NCBI RefSeq assembly: GCF_052076105.1
Contig: NZ_CP197245.1
Location: forward strand, 5,456,001 to 5,520,000
Reading direction: 5' to 3'
DNA: 64,000 nt
Source: Tardiphaga sp052076105
Lineage (GTDB): Bacteria > Pseudomonadota > Alphaproteobacteria > Rhizobiales > Xanthobacteraceae
Each line of letters opens with the position of its first letter. Positions within the stretch are counted from its first letter, which is position 1. Positions 9,134 through 17,208 of the stretch are shown here, piece by piece. The translations under genes were made by a program, and so were the position numbers. The notes beneath the pieces are model-generated. The model saw nothing but the letters and a program-made list of their open reading frames with translations, was not told the origin of the DNA and ran no database searches.

Positions 9134-9294
9134 GGAACCGCTCGTCCTGTTCTTTCCGCACTGCAAAGAAGGCTGCAACAACGGTTTCGGGCATTTGTCA
9201 CGCATTTTCGAAGGTGCTCGAATTCATTTAGCGTCTTGACAGTTCAAGGCATTTTCACGGAAATGCATCCTCCCGTTCAGAGTCCAACGTCTCG

Positions 9295-9606
9295 ATGATC
9301 AAATCCGAACTCGTTCAACGCATCGCTGAGCATAACCCGCACCTCTACCAGCGGGATGTTGAGAACATCGTGAATGCGATTCTCGATGAGATCGTGGCTG
9401 CGCTGGCACGTGGTGATCGTGTCGAACTCCGCGGCTTCGGCGCATTCTCGGTGAAGCATCGCCCGGCCCGTGCGGGCCGCAATCCCCGGACTGGCGAGCA
9501 TGTGCCGGTGGACCAGAAGAGCGTTCCGTTCTTCAAGACGGGCAAGGAAATGCGCGAGCGCCTGAATCGCGACGATGCCGCGCCGGAAGCAAGCGCGGCG
9601 ACATAA
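9295..9606 (+). CDS. ihfB: Integration host factor subunit beta
   Basis: A 103-residue DNA-bending protein of the HU/IHF family, which pairs with IhfA (not in this window). MIKSELVQRIAEHNPHL starts the helical body; RGFGAFSVKHRPARAGRNPRTGE forms the beta arm whose proline inserts into DNA. A short Ala-rich tail follows. A TTGACA hexamer at 9236-9241 may be part of its promoter. The sppA-ihfB-lapA-trpF order is common in the Bradyrhizobium group. Confidence 0.96.
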   Translation: MIKSELVQRIAEHNPHLYQRDVENIVNAILDEIVAALARGDRVELRGFGAFSVKHRPARAGRNPRTGEHVPVDQKSVPFFKTGKEMRERLNRDDAAPEASAAT

Positions 9607-9693
9607 AGAACTTTGAGGTAGCGCGCATTCGGGCCGACAGGTCTGAGCCAATTAGCGGAATGCGCGCCCGCATCGCCTTCGCGAGAGACGTTG

Positions 9694-10083
9694 ATGCGCA
9701 AATTCTTCTCAGCTCTGGTGATCATCCCCCTCGCGATCGTCTTTACCGTGTTCGCCGTCGCCAACCGTCATCTGGTCACGGTATCCTTTGATCCGTTCAA
9801 CAGCAGCGATCCTGCGGTCGGCGCCACGCTGCCGTTATTCGCGGTGATCATCCTGTCGGCCATCCTGGGTGTCATCGCGGGCGGCATGGCCACCTGGTTC
9901 ACGCAGGGCCGCTGGCGCCGTGCAGCGCGCCAGCGCGAGGCCGAGGCGCAGCGGGCCCGGGCTGAACTGGCCGATTTGCGCGCTCATGTTGCGACCGCCT
10001 CGCGGAATGGTACGCAGCGGCTCCCGGCGCCGGGTTCCCCTTATATGGCCGGTGAGCGAGACAAGTCCGGCGCGACGTTGTAG
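9694..10083 (+). CDS. LapA-domain (DUF1049) inner-membrane protein
   Basis: A 129-residue protein with two membrane helices (roughly residues 5-22 and 45-68) separated by a short loop NRHLVTVSFDPF, the characteristic LapA-type element, then a cytoplasmic basic, coiled-coil-like segment (RRAARQREAEAQRARAELADL). In E. coli the relative LapA acts with LapB in control of lipopolysaccharide synthesis; that role here is inference. The ATG at 9694 is preferred to a TTG one codon upstream. Confidence 0.8.
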   Translation: MRKFFSALVIIPLAIVFTVFAVANRHLVTVSFDPFNSSDPAVGATLPLFAVIILSAILGVIAGGMATWFTQGRWRRAARQREAEAQRARAELADLRAHVATASRNGTQRLPAPGSPYMAGERDKSGATL

Positions 10084-10140
10084 AACCCCGCGCAAAGGCT
10101 TTTCCTGCCATTCCCGGTATTGCCAGCGGCCATTTGAAGC

Positions 10141-10797
10141 ATGTCTCTGATCGTCAAAATTTGCGGCCTGTCCACTCCGGAGACGCTTGATGCGGCTCTG
10201 GCCGGCGGCGCGGATATGGTCGGCTTCGTGTTCTTTCCGCCATCGCCGCGTCACGTCACGCTCGACATTGCGCGGGCTCTGGGCAAGCAGGCAAAGGGCC
10301 GTGCCGTGAAGGTCGCGCTGTCGGTCGATGCCGATGACGCCGATCTCGAAAACAGTATCGATGCCCTGAGGCCCGATATCCTGCAGCTTCACGGCAAGGA
10401 GAGCGTCGCGCGGGTGCGTGATATCAAACAGAAGTTTGGCCTCCCGGTCATGAAGGCGCTTGCCGTCGAGGCCAAAGCCGATCTGGCCGCATTGCCCGGC
10501 TATGCCGCGGTCTGCGATCGCATCCTGTTCGATGCCAAACCGCCGAAGGATGCAACGCGACCGGGTGGTCTCGGCGAGGCCTTCGACTGGCATCTGCTCG
10601 AAGGCCTCGACCTGAAGCTGCCCTTTATGGTGTCGGGCGGCCTCAACGCCGCCAACGTCGCCGAGGCCCTGCGCATCACGCGGGCCGGCGGTGTCGATAT
10701 TTCGTCCGGCGTGGAAAGCGCGCCGGGCATCAAGGATCCCGACATGATCCGCGCTTTCATCCGCGCCGCGCGCGCAACGGAAGAGTTGACGACCTGA
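10141..10797 (+). CDS. trpF: Phosphoribosylanthranilate isomerase
   Basis: Third step of tryptophan synthesis. The 218-residue TIM barrel starts VKICGLSTPE, with the conserved catalytic cysteine in KICG (Cys8). DMVGFVFFPPSPRHV, LQLHGKE and the C-terminal MVSGGLNAANVAEAL and DISSGVESAPGIKD phosphate-binding loops are typical. Its stop overlaps the trpB start (ATGA), so the two are translationally coupled. Confidence 0.97.
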   Translation: MSLIVKICGLSTPETLDAALAGGADMVGFVFFPPSPRHVTLDIARALGKQAKGRAVKVALSVDADDADLENSIDALRPDILQLHGKESVARVRDIKQKFGLPVMKALAVEAKADLAALPGYAAVCDRILFDAKPPKDATRPGGLGEAFDWHLLEGLDLKLPFMVSGGLNAANVAEALRITRAGGVDISSGVESAPGIKDPDMIRAFIRAARATEELTT

Positions 10798-12011
10798 TGA
10801 CTCAAGCCATTCCCAATTCCTACCGGTCCGGTCCCGACGACACCGGTCACTTCGGCATTTTCGGCGGCCGCTTCGTCGCCGAGACGCTGATGCCGCTGAT
10901 CCTCGATCTGCAGAAGGCCTATGAGGACGCCAAGGCCGATCCCGCCTTCCGCAAGGAGATGGACGGTTATCTCAAGGCCTATGTCGGCCGCCCGTCGCCG
11001 CTGTATTTTGCCGAGCGTCTCACCGAACATCTCGGTGGCGCAAAAATCTATCTGAAGCGCGAAGAGCTCAACCACACAGGCTCGCACAAGGTGAACAACG
11101 TGCTCGGCCAGATCATGGTCGCGCGCCGCATGGGCAAGAAGCGCATCATCGCCGAGACCGGAGCTGGCCAGCATGGCGTGGCGACGGCGACGCTCTGTGC
11201 GCGCTTTGGTCTCGAATGCATCGTCTATATGGGCGCTGTGGACGTGGCGCGTCAGCAGCCCAATGTGATCCGCATGGAAATGCTCGGCGCCAAGGTGGTG
11301 CCGGTGCAGGTCGGTGCGCGCACGCTGAAGGATGCAATGAACGAGGCGCTGCGTGACTGGGTCACCAATGTGCACAACACGTTCTATTGCATCGGCACCG
11401 TCGCCGGCCCGCATCCCTATCCGATGATGGTGCGCGACTTCCAGTCGATCATCGGCGATGAGACCCGTGTACAGATGCAGGAGATCGAAGGTCGCCTGCC
11501 GGATTCGCTGATTGCCTGCATCGGCGGCGGCTCCAATGCGATGGGGCTCTTCCATCCGTTCCTTGACGATCCCTCGGTCGATATCTACGGCGTCGAAGCG
11601 GCGGGCCACGGGCTCACCAACCTGCACGCCGCATCGATTGCTGGCGGTCGTCCAGGCGTGCTGCATGGCAACCGCACTTATCTCTTGATGGATGAAGACG
11701 GTCAGATCCAGGAAGGTCATTCGATCTCCGCCGGCCTCGATTATCCCGGCATCGGCCCCGAACATTCATGGCTGCATACGATCGGCCGCGTGAAGTATCT
11801 GTCGGCGACGGACGAGGAAGCGCTGGCCGCATTCCAGCTGCTGTCGAAACTCGAAGGCATCATCCCGGCGCTGGAGCCGGCGCATGCCCTCGCCAAGGTA
11901 TCCGAACTCGCGCCTAAACTGCCGAAGGATCACCTGATGGTCGTCAACCTCTCCGGCCGCGGCGACAAGGACGTCCCGCAGGTGGGGGATATTCTGCGAG
12001 CACGTCAGTGA
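10797..12011 (+). CDS. trpB: Tryptophan synthase beta chain
   Basis: The 404-residue PLP enzyme that condenses indole with serine. FGGRFVAETLMP opens the conserved part; the PLP lysine is Lys98 in NHTGSHKVNNVLGQ; GAGQHGVATAT and the phosphate-cradle CIGGGSNAMG follow, and the C-terminus has NLSGRGDKD. The ATG overlaps the trpF stop. The partner trpA does not follow directly: a repeat and an antisense gene lie between. Confidence 0.98.
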   Translation: MTQAIPNSYRSGPDDTGHFGIFGGRFVAETLMPLILDLQKAYEDAKADPAFRKEMDGYLKAYVGRPSPLYFAERLTEHLGGAKIYLKREELNHTGSHKVNNVLGQIMVARRMGKKRIIAETGAGQHGVATATLCARFGLECIVYMGAVDVARQQPNVIRMEMLGAKVVPVQVGARTLKDAMNEALRDWVTNVHNTFYCIGTVAGPHPYPMMVRDFQSIIGDETRVQMQEIEGRLPDSLIACIGGGSNAMGLFHPFLDDPSVDIYGVEAAGHGLTNLHAASIAGGRPGVLHGNRTYLLMDEDGQIQEGHSISAGLDYPGIGPEHSWLHTIGRVKYLSATDEEALAAFQLLSKLEGIIPALEPAHALAKVSELAPKLPKDHLMVVNLSGRGDKDVPQVGDILRARQ

Positions 12012-12031
12012 GCGTCAGCGTTTACCGAAAT

Positions 12032-12158
12032 GCCCCCTCACCCGGATCGCAAGAGCGATCCGACCTCTCCCCGGTGGGGAGAGGTAAAGAGGGAGCTCCG
12101 TTCTTCACCTCTCCCCACCGGGGAGAGGTCGCGCGCTCTTGCGCGCGGGTGAGGGGGC
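12032..12158. repeat. dispersed palindromic repeat between trpB and trpA
   Basis: A 127-base near-palindrome. The outer arms are GCCCCCTCACCC and GGGTGAGGGGGC; inside lie CCTCTCCCC..GGGGAGAGG hairpins (about 12072-12087 and 12110-12128) and a GGATCGC/GCGATCC pair. The text CCCTCACCCGGATCGC..CCTCTCCCC is a familiar dispersed element in Bradyrhizobium-group genomes. It abuts the stop codon of the antisense DUF559 gene. Confidence 0.85.
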
Positions 12159-12159
12159 T

Positions 12160-12507
12160 TCACTCCGTCGCCGGCAGTGTGGTCGCGATTACTTTCAGCA
12201 CGCCTTCGAGGTCTTCATATACGTCCGTATTGCTGAACCGCAGCACGAGGAATCCGGCACTTTCCAGCACCCAGGTGCGTCGCGCGTCGTATGCGGCCTC
12301 CCTTGCTGTCGCATGCGTCACACCATCAACTTCAATGACCAGCCTGCCATCCAGCGTCACGAAATCGACGATAAACCCGTTGATCACGTGCTGCCGTCGG
12401 AATTTCCAGCGCGCCAGCTGGCGTGCCCTTAGCGCTTGCCATAGCTTCGCCTCGGCGCTCGTTTGCGTAGTACGGAGTTGTTTGGCTCTGGCTTTGAACT
12501 TGTCCAT
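12160..12507 (-). CDS. DUF559 (Vsr-like endonuclease fold) protein
   Basis: A 115-residue protein of the DUF559 family, related in fold to Vsr and restriction-type nucleases. Visible motifs: SAEAKLWQALRARQLARWKFRRQ, then GFIVDFVTLDGRLVIEVDG (the acidic active-site residues expected in VDF and EVDG), RTWVLESAGFLVLRF and a terminal DVYEDLEGVL helix. Its function in cells is unknown. The ATG at 12505-12507 has GGGGAGAG upstream. It lies antisense between trpB and trpA, with a palindromic repeat at its 3' end, which looks like a later insertion into the trp cluster. Confidence 0.88.
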   Translation of the reverse strand: MDKFKARAKQLRTTQTSAEAKLWQALRARQLARWKFRRQHVINGFIVDFVTLDGRLVIEVDGVTHATAREAAYDARRTWVLESAGFLVLRFSNTDVYEDLEGVLKVIATTLPATE

Positions 12508-12555
12508 CCCCCAGGCTCTCCCCGGCAGAGAGTATAGCACGGCGATCTTCGCATC

Positions 12556-13392
12556 ATGACCACCCGCATCGATACCCGTTTCGCCGAACTCAAGGCCGAA
12601 GGCCGTGCGGCTTTCGTCACCTTTGTGATGGCTGGCGATCCTGATCCCGCCACCGCGCTCGAAATCGTCAAGGCGCTGCCGAAAGCGGGCGCCGATATCA
12701 TCGAGATCGGCATGCCCTTCACCGATCCGATGGCCGATGGCCCCTCGATCCAGGCCGCGGGCCTGCGCGCGCTGCAGGCCGGCATGACGCTGAAGAAGAC
12801 GTTGCAGCTCGTGCGCGACTTCCGCAGCTCCGACAACAAGACGCCGATCGTGCTGATGGGCTACTACAATCCGATCTATATCTACGGCGTCGATAAATTC
12901 CTGCCCGATGCCAAGGCTGCCGGCGTCGACGGCCTGATCATCGTCGACCTGCCGCCGGAAGAAGATAACGAGCTTTGCATCCCCGCCATGAAGGCCGGTC
13001 TGAACTTCATCCGTCTGGCGACGCCGACCACCGACGACAAGCGCCTGCCGGCGGTGCTCGCGAACACTTCGGGCTTCGTCTATTACGTCTCCGTCACCGG
13101 CATCACCGGTGCAGCCGCAGCCGATGCGTCCGCGGTCGGCACGGCGGTGGCGCGCATCAAGCGTCATACCAAGCTGCCGGTCTGCGTCGGCTTCGGCATC
13201 CGGACCCCGGAGGCAGCGCAGGCGATCGCCAGCCACGCCAGTGGCGCCGTAGTCGGCACCGCGCTGGTCGATGCCCTGAAGGCGTCGCTGGACGCCGATG
13301 GCAAGGCCACGGCCAGGAGCGTCGGCGCGGTCGCCGATCTGGCCGCAGCCCTCGCCCAGGGCGTTCATGGGGCCAAACAGGCTGCGGAATAA
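12556..13392 (+). CDS. trpA: Tryptophan synthase alpha chain
   Basis: The 278-residue TIM barrel that cleaves indole-3-glycerol phosphate and channels indole to TrpB. The catalytic Glu50 (IIEIGMPFTDP) and Asp61 (ADGPSIQ) are present, as are VLMGYYNPI, YYVSVTGITGA and the phosphate-site VGFGIRTPEAA. No clear ribosome site precedes the ATG, and the start is 544 bases after trpB with an antisense gene between, so expression is probably less tightly coupled to trpB than usual. Confidence 0.97.
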   Translation: MTTRIDTRFAELKAEGRAAFVTFVMAGDPDPATALEIVKALPKAGADIIEIGMPFTDPMADGPSIQAAGLRALQAGMTLKKTLQLVRDFRSSDNKTPIVLMGYYNPIYIYGVDKFLPDAKAAGVDGLIIVDLPPEEDNELCIPAMKAGLNFIRLATPTTDDKRLPAVLANTSGFVYYVSVTGITGAAAADASAVGTAVARIKRHTKLPVCVGFGIRTPEAAQAIASHASGAVVGTALVDALKASLDADGKATARSVGAVADLAAALAQGVHGAKQAAE

Positions 13393-13497
13393 GCCATAAT
13401 TGGCCTCCATCAACCGGGAACAACGGTTGCCGGGCTCCGTCCCGGCCGCCATATAGACATCAGAGCGACGCATCATCTCAGCGACGCGGAGACACAT

Positions 13498-14427
13498 ATG
13501 AACTGGCTCACCAACGTCGTCCGGCCGAAGATCCGCAGCATCCTCAAGCGTGATACGCCCGAGAACCTCTGGATCAAGTGCCCGGATACTGGACAGCTCG
13601 TGTTCTACAAGGACGTCGAGAGCAACCAGTTCGTCATTCCCGGCTCGAACTATCACATGCGCATGGGCGCCACTGCGCGCATGAAGTCGATCTTCGACAA
13701 CGAGACCTGGTACGACGTCGCGCTGCCCGAAGTGATCGCCGATCCGCTGAAGTTTCGCGACGAGCGCAAATATGTCGATCGCATCAAGGATGCGCGCACC
13801 AAGACCAGTATGAACGACTCGGTGAAGGTCGGTTACGGCAAGATGGAAGGCTCCGGCGTCGTCGTCGCCGTGCAGGATTTCGATTTCATGGGCGGCTCGC
13901 TCGGCATGGCTGCCGGTGAGGCGCTGGTGCGCGGGCTCGAACTGGCGGTCGAGAAGAAGTCGCCCTTCATCGTGTTCGCAGCCTCCGGCGGCGCGCGCAT
14001 GCAGGAAGGCATCCTGTCGCTGATGCAGCTGCCGCGCACCACGGTTGGCGTGCAGATGCTGCGTGAAGCCAAACTGCCCTACATCGTCGTGCTCACCAAT
14101 CCGACCACCGGCGGCGTCACCGCCTCATATGCGATGCTGGGCGACGTGCAGATCGCCGAACCCGGTGCGCTCATCGGCTTTGCCGGTGCGCGCGTGATCG
14201 AACAGACCATCCGCGAGAAGCTGCCCGAAGGTTTCCAGCGGGCCGAATATCTGCGTGACCACGGCATGGTCGACATGGTGGTGCATCGCCACGATCTGAA
14301 GCCGACGCTGGCGCGTCTCTGTCGCCTGCTGACGAAGTCGCCGGCCATTGCGAGCCCGCCGCGTGCAGAGAACATTCCGGCCGAGATCGTCGTGGCTCCG
14401 GACGCGGTGCCGGCCGCCCACGCGTGA
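13498..14427 (+). CDS. accD: Acetyl-CoA carboxylase carboxyltransferase subunit beta
   Basis: Half of the carboxyltransferase that makes malonyl-CoA for fatty acid synthesis; 309 residues. The crotonase-like core is intact (DFDFMGGSLGMAAGEA, ASGGARMQEGILSLMQ, TNPTTGGVTASYAMLGD, GFAGARVIEQTIREKLPEGFQ). The N-terminal zinc ribbon is not: of the four cysteines in the E. coli protein only Cys28 remains; the others correspond to Thr31, Ile47 and Ser50. It overlaps folC by 4 bases (GTGA) as in many proteobacteria. Confidence 0.97.
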   Translation: MNWLTNVVRPKIRSILKRDTPENLWIKCPDTGQLVFYKDVESNQFVIPGSNYHMRMGATARMKSIFDNETWYDVALPEVIADPLKFRDERKYVDRIKDARTKTSMNDSVKVGYGKMEGSGVVVAVQDFDFMGGSLGMAAGEALVRGLELAVEKKSPFIVFAASGGARMQEGILSLMQLPRTTVGVQMLREAKLPYIVVLTNPTTGGVTASYAMLGDVQIAEPGALIGFAGARVIEQTIREKLPEGFQRAEYLRDHGMVDMVVHRHDLKPTLARLCRLLTKSPAIASPPRAENIPAEIVVAPDAVPAAHA

Positions 14428-15755
14428 GCACCTCCGCGCCGCCATCGTCGCCGGAACTCGGCGAGATCCTGGCGCGGCTGTCGAAGCTGCATCCGACCGC
14501 TATCGATCTGTCGCTGGACCGCATGCAGCGGCTCCTGGCGCAGCTCGGCCATCCCGAGCAGAAATTGCCGCCGGTGATTCATGTCGCTGGTACCAACGGC
14601 AAGGGCTCGACCATTGCCTATCTGCGCGCGATCTGCGAGGCCGCAGGCCTGCGCGTCCACGTCTACACCTCGCCGCATCTCGTCCGCATGAATGAGAGCA
14701 TTCGTCTCGCCGGCACCCTGGTGGGTGACGATGAATTGCGTGATGCGTTCGCGCATGTCGAATCGATCAACGCTGGTGCGCCGATCACGGTGTTCGAGGC
14801 CGAGACCGCCGCCGCCTTCGATCTGTTCGCAAAGCATTCCGCCGATGTCGTGTTGCTCGAAGTCGGCCTTGGTGGCCGCCTCGATGCGACCAATGTCGTT
14901 GAGGCGCCCGCCGCCTGCGTGTTCACGCCGATTACCATCGACCACACGGATTTTCTCGGCGATACGCTCGCGAAGATCGCCACCGAGAAAGCCGGCATCA
15001 TCAAGCGCCGCGTGCCGGTCATCACTGCGGAGCAATCGCCCGATGTCACCGAGGTGATAGAACAGCAGGCGCGCAAGATGCACGCGCCGCTTGTGAGCGC
15101 CGGTCAGGAATGGCACGTCAACATCGAGCGTGGGCGTCTCGTCTATCAGGACGATCGCGGGCTGATGGATATCGCGGCGCCGCGGCTGTTCGGGCGCCAT
15201 CAGTTCGGCAATGCCGGTCTTGCGATTGCGACACTGCGCGCGCTGGATCGCTTCAGGATCGATCCGGCCGCTTATGAGACCGGTGTCGCGCGTGCCGAAT
15301 GGCCGGCGCGCATGCAGCGGCTGACGTCGGGCAAGCTTGTCGCTGCGGCGCCGGCCGATTCGGAGATCTGGCTCGATGGTGGCCACAATGCCGATGGAGG
15401 ACGCGTGATTGCGGCGGCGCTCGGCGATCTCGAGGAGCGTGTGCCGCGGCCGCTGGTGGTCATCGCCGGCATGATGGCCAACAAGGATGCCACGGGCTTT
15501 CTGGCGAATTTCGCCGGCCAGACGCGCCATATCATCGCCGTGAGAATCCCCGGCCGCGACGGCGCCATGGCGCCGGATACACTCGCGGATGCTGCGCGAA
15601 GTCTCGGCATGCGCGTCGAGACAGCGCCGAGCGTCGCCGATGCGCTGCAGTCTCTCACGCGGCTCGCCTACGAAGTCCCGCCGCGGATCCTGATTGCAGG
15701 CTCGCTCTATCTGGCCGGTCACGTGTTGGCGGAGAACGGCACGCTACCTGCATAG
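14424..15755 (+). CDS. folC: Bifunctional dihydrofolate synthase/folylpolyglutamate synthase
   Basis: Adds glutamate to dihydropteroate and to folates. The 443-residue Mur-ligase-type protein shows the P-loop HVAGTNGKGSTIAYL, YTSPHLVRMNESIRL, EVGLGGRLDATNV, ITIDHTDFLG and the C-terminal-domain IWLDGGHNADGG. The GTG start overlaps the accD stop, so the genes are coupled. It is the last gene of the trp-accD-folC run. Confidence 0.96.
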   Translation: MSTSAPPSSPELGEILARLSKLHPTAIDLSLDRMQRLLAQLGHPEQKLPPVIHVAGTNGKGSTIAYLRAICEAAGLRVHVYTSPHLVRMNESIRLAGTLVGDDELRDAFAHVESINAGAPITVFEAETAAAFDLFAKHSADVVLLEVGLGGRLDATNVVEAPAACVFTPITIDHTDFLGDTLAKIATEKAGIIKRRVPVITAEQSPDVTEVIEQQARKMHAPLVSAGQEWHVNIERGRLVYQDDRGLMDIAAPRLFGRHQFGNAGLAIATLRALDRFRIDPAAYETGVARAEWPARMQRLTSGKLVAAAPADSEIWLDGGHNADGGRVIAAALGDLEERVPRPLVVIAGMMANKDATGFLANFAGQTRHIIAVRIPGRDGAMAPDTLADAARSLGMRVETAPSVADALQSLTRLAYEVPPRILIAGSLYLAGHVLAENGTLPA

Positions 15756-15812
15756 AATCGCATCGATACAAGTGGTCTCTGATTGATCTTTGCTTGATTT
15801 TGGGGAGGTTCG

Positions 15813-16553
15813 ATGCGCTTCGCTGCCATTGCCGATGTTCACGGCAATCACTTTGCCCTTGAGGCCGTTGTCGCCGATATCCGTAACCAGGGCATCACCG
15901 ACATCGTCAATCTGGGTGATATGGCCAGTGGTGCGCTCGATGCGCGCCGTGCGGTGGACACCATGATGGGTCTCAATGCCACCAATGTCCGCGGCAATCA
16001 TGATCGTTACATCACCGACTATAAGCTCGACGACATGTGGCCGTCCGACCGGCTGGCACACAGTCAGCTGGAACCAGAGCAGATGGACTGGCTGCGCGCA
16101 CTGCCCTTCAGCACGATCTATCGCGATGAGGTCTATCTCGTTCACGCGACGCCCGATGACGACAACACCTACTGGATGGAAGCGGTGACGCCGGAAGGCG
16201 TGGTGCACATGGCTGCCATCGAAGCCATCGAGGAGAAGGCGAGAGGCATCACGCAATCGCTGATCCTGTGCGCGCACACGCACATCGCGCGGTCGGTGCG
16301 GCTTCGCGATGGCCGCATGATCGTTAATCCCGGCAGCGTCGGCGGCCCCGGCTATCGCGACGTCACGCCCTATCCGCACACGCTCGAAGTCGGCACGCCT
16401 GATGCCTGCTATGCGATTCTGGATTCCGATTCAGGCCGCTGGCAGGTGACGTTCCGTCAGGTGCCGTATGACCATGAGGCGATGGCAGCGCTGGCGCGGC
16501 AGAACGAACGACCCGAATGGGCCAGCGCACTGGCGACAGGATGGATCAGGTAG
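15813..16553 (+). CDS. Calcineurin-like metallophosphoesterase
   Basis: A 246-residue cytoplasmic metallophosphatase of the YfcE-like class. All five metal motifs are seen: ADVHGN, LGDMASG, RGNHDR, LVHATPDD and CAHTHIARSV, followed by IVNPGSVGGPG, the usual closing motif. The substrate is unknown; relatives act on phosphodiesters or on diadenosine tetraphosphate. A good ribosome site (GGGGAGG) precedes the ATG. It is 57 bases after folC and may share its transcript. Confidence 0.85.
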   Translation: MRFAAIADVHGNHFALEAVVADIRNQGITDIVNLGDMASGALDARRAVDTMMGLNATNVRGNHDRYITDYKLDDMWPSDRLAHSQLEPEQMDWLRALPFSTIYRDEVYLVHATPDDDNTYWMEAVTPEGVVHMAAIEAIEEKARGITQSLILCAHTHIARSVRLRDGRMIVNPGSVGGPGYRDVTPYPHTLEVGTPDACYAILDSDSGRWQVTFRQVPYDHEAMAALARQNERPEWASALATGWIR

Positions 16554-16576
16554 GCGAGACGGTACACCCTCTCGAT

Positions 16577-16699
16577 TGTCGTCCCCGCGAAGGCGGGGAC
16601 CCATAACCACGGTCAGTGTGTTCGAACGGCAGAGTCGTAACTACAGCACTTCAACCATACTCTCGGCGTGTATGGGTCCCCGCCTTCGCGGGGACGACA
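16577..16699. repeat. inverted repeat with 29-base perfect arms
   Basis: Arms 16577-16605 and 16671-16699 are exact reverse complements, separated by a 65-base spacer. Each arm is itself a hairpin (GTCCCCGCGAAGGCGGGGAC). It lies between the convergent metallophosphatase and trxA genes and may help block read-through. The GTCCCCGC..GCGGGGAC core is a common dispersed element in this bacterial group. Confidence 0.9.
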
Positions 16700-16730
16700 G
16701 TTGAGAAGAACCAGCTCCATCACGCAAAAG

Positions 16731-16760
16731 AAAAACGACCGGTGAAATAATCACCGGCCG
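16731..16760 (-). terminator. intrinsic terminator after trxA
   Basis: On the minus strand CGGCCGGTGA / TCACCGGTCG forms a 10-bp stem (one G-T pair) with loop TTATT, followed by TTTTTC, about 26 bases beyond the trxA stop. Confidence 0.9.
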
Positions 16761-16786
16761 TTCGAATTCTCGGATGAAGCGCGCGA

Positions 16787-17107
16787 TCACACCGCGGCGC
16801 TGATCCACTGCTGCAGCTTCGCCTTCGGCGCGGCGCCGACCTGACGGGAGGCCATTTCGCCGCCCTTGAAGATCATCAGCGTCGGGATCGACATCACGCC
16901 ATACTTCGAGGCGGTCTTCGGGTTCTCGTCGACATTGAGCTTCAGGATGGTGACCTTTTCGCCCATGGCAGCGGAGATTTCGTCGAGCGCCGGCGCGATC
17001 ATGCGGCACGGACCGCACCATTCGGCCCAGAAATCGATCACGACCGGGCCGGTCGCCTTGAGCACTTCCGCTTCGAAATCGGCGTCTGTCACCTTGCCAA
17101 CGGCCAT
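16787..17107 (-). CDS. trxA: Thioredoxin
   Basis: The general disulfide reductase of the cytoplasm; 106 residues, the standard length. The active site WCGPC has Cys31 and Cys34, preceded by VVIDFWAEW; the cis-proline loop is MSIPTLMIF. It lies 101 bases downstream of addA on the same strand, an order kept in many alphaproteobacteria, and has its own terminator. Confidence 0.98.
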   Translation of the reverse strand: MAVGKVTDADFEAEVLKATGPVVIDFWAEWCGPCRMIAPALDEISAAMGEKVTILKLNVDENPKTASKYGVMSIPTLMIFKGGEMASRQVGAAPKAKLQQWISAAV

Positions 17108-17208
17108 GGTCGTATCCTCGTCCTGTTCAATGAAAGGCGCGCCAGAAGATTCGCGCGCTGGAATGATGCATCCAACCTATGAACGGCCCCTTGCCGGGTC
17201 AAGGTTGG

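Noticed and set aside
12508..13656. Extension of the DUF559 frame to about 498 codons across trpA
   Set aside because: The added N-terminal part is only antisense trpA; the DUF559 protein has its own ATG at 12505-12507 and full family length.
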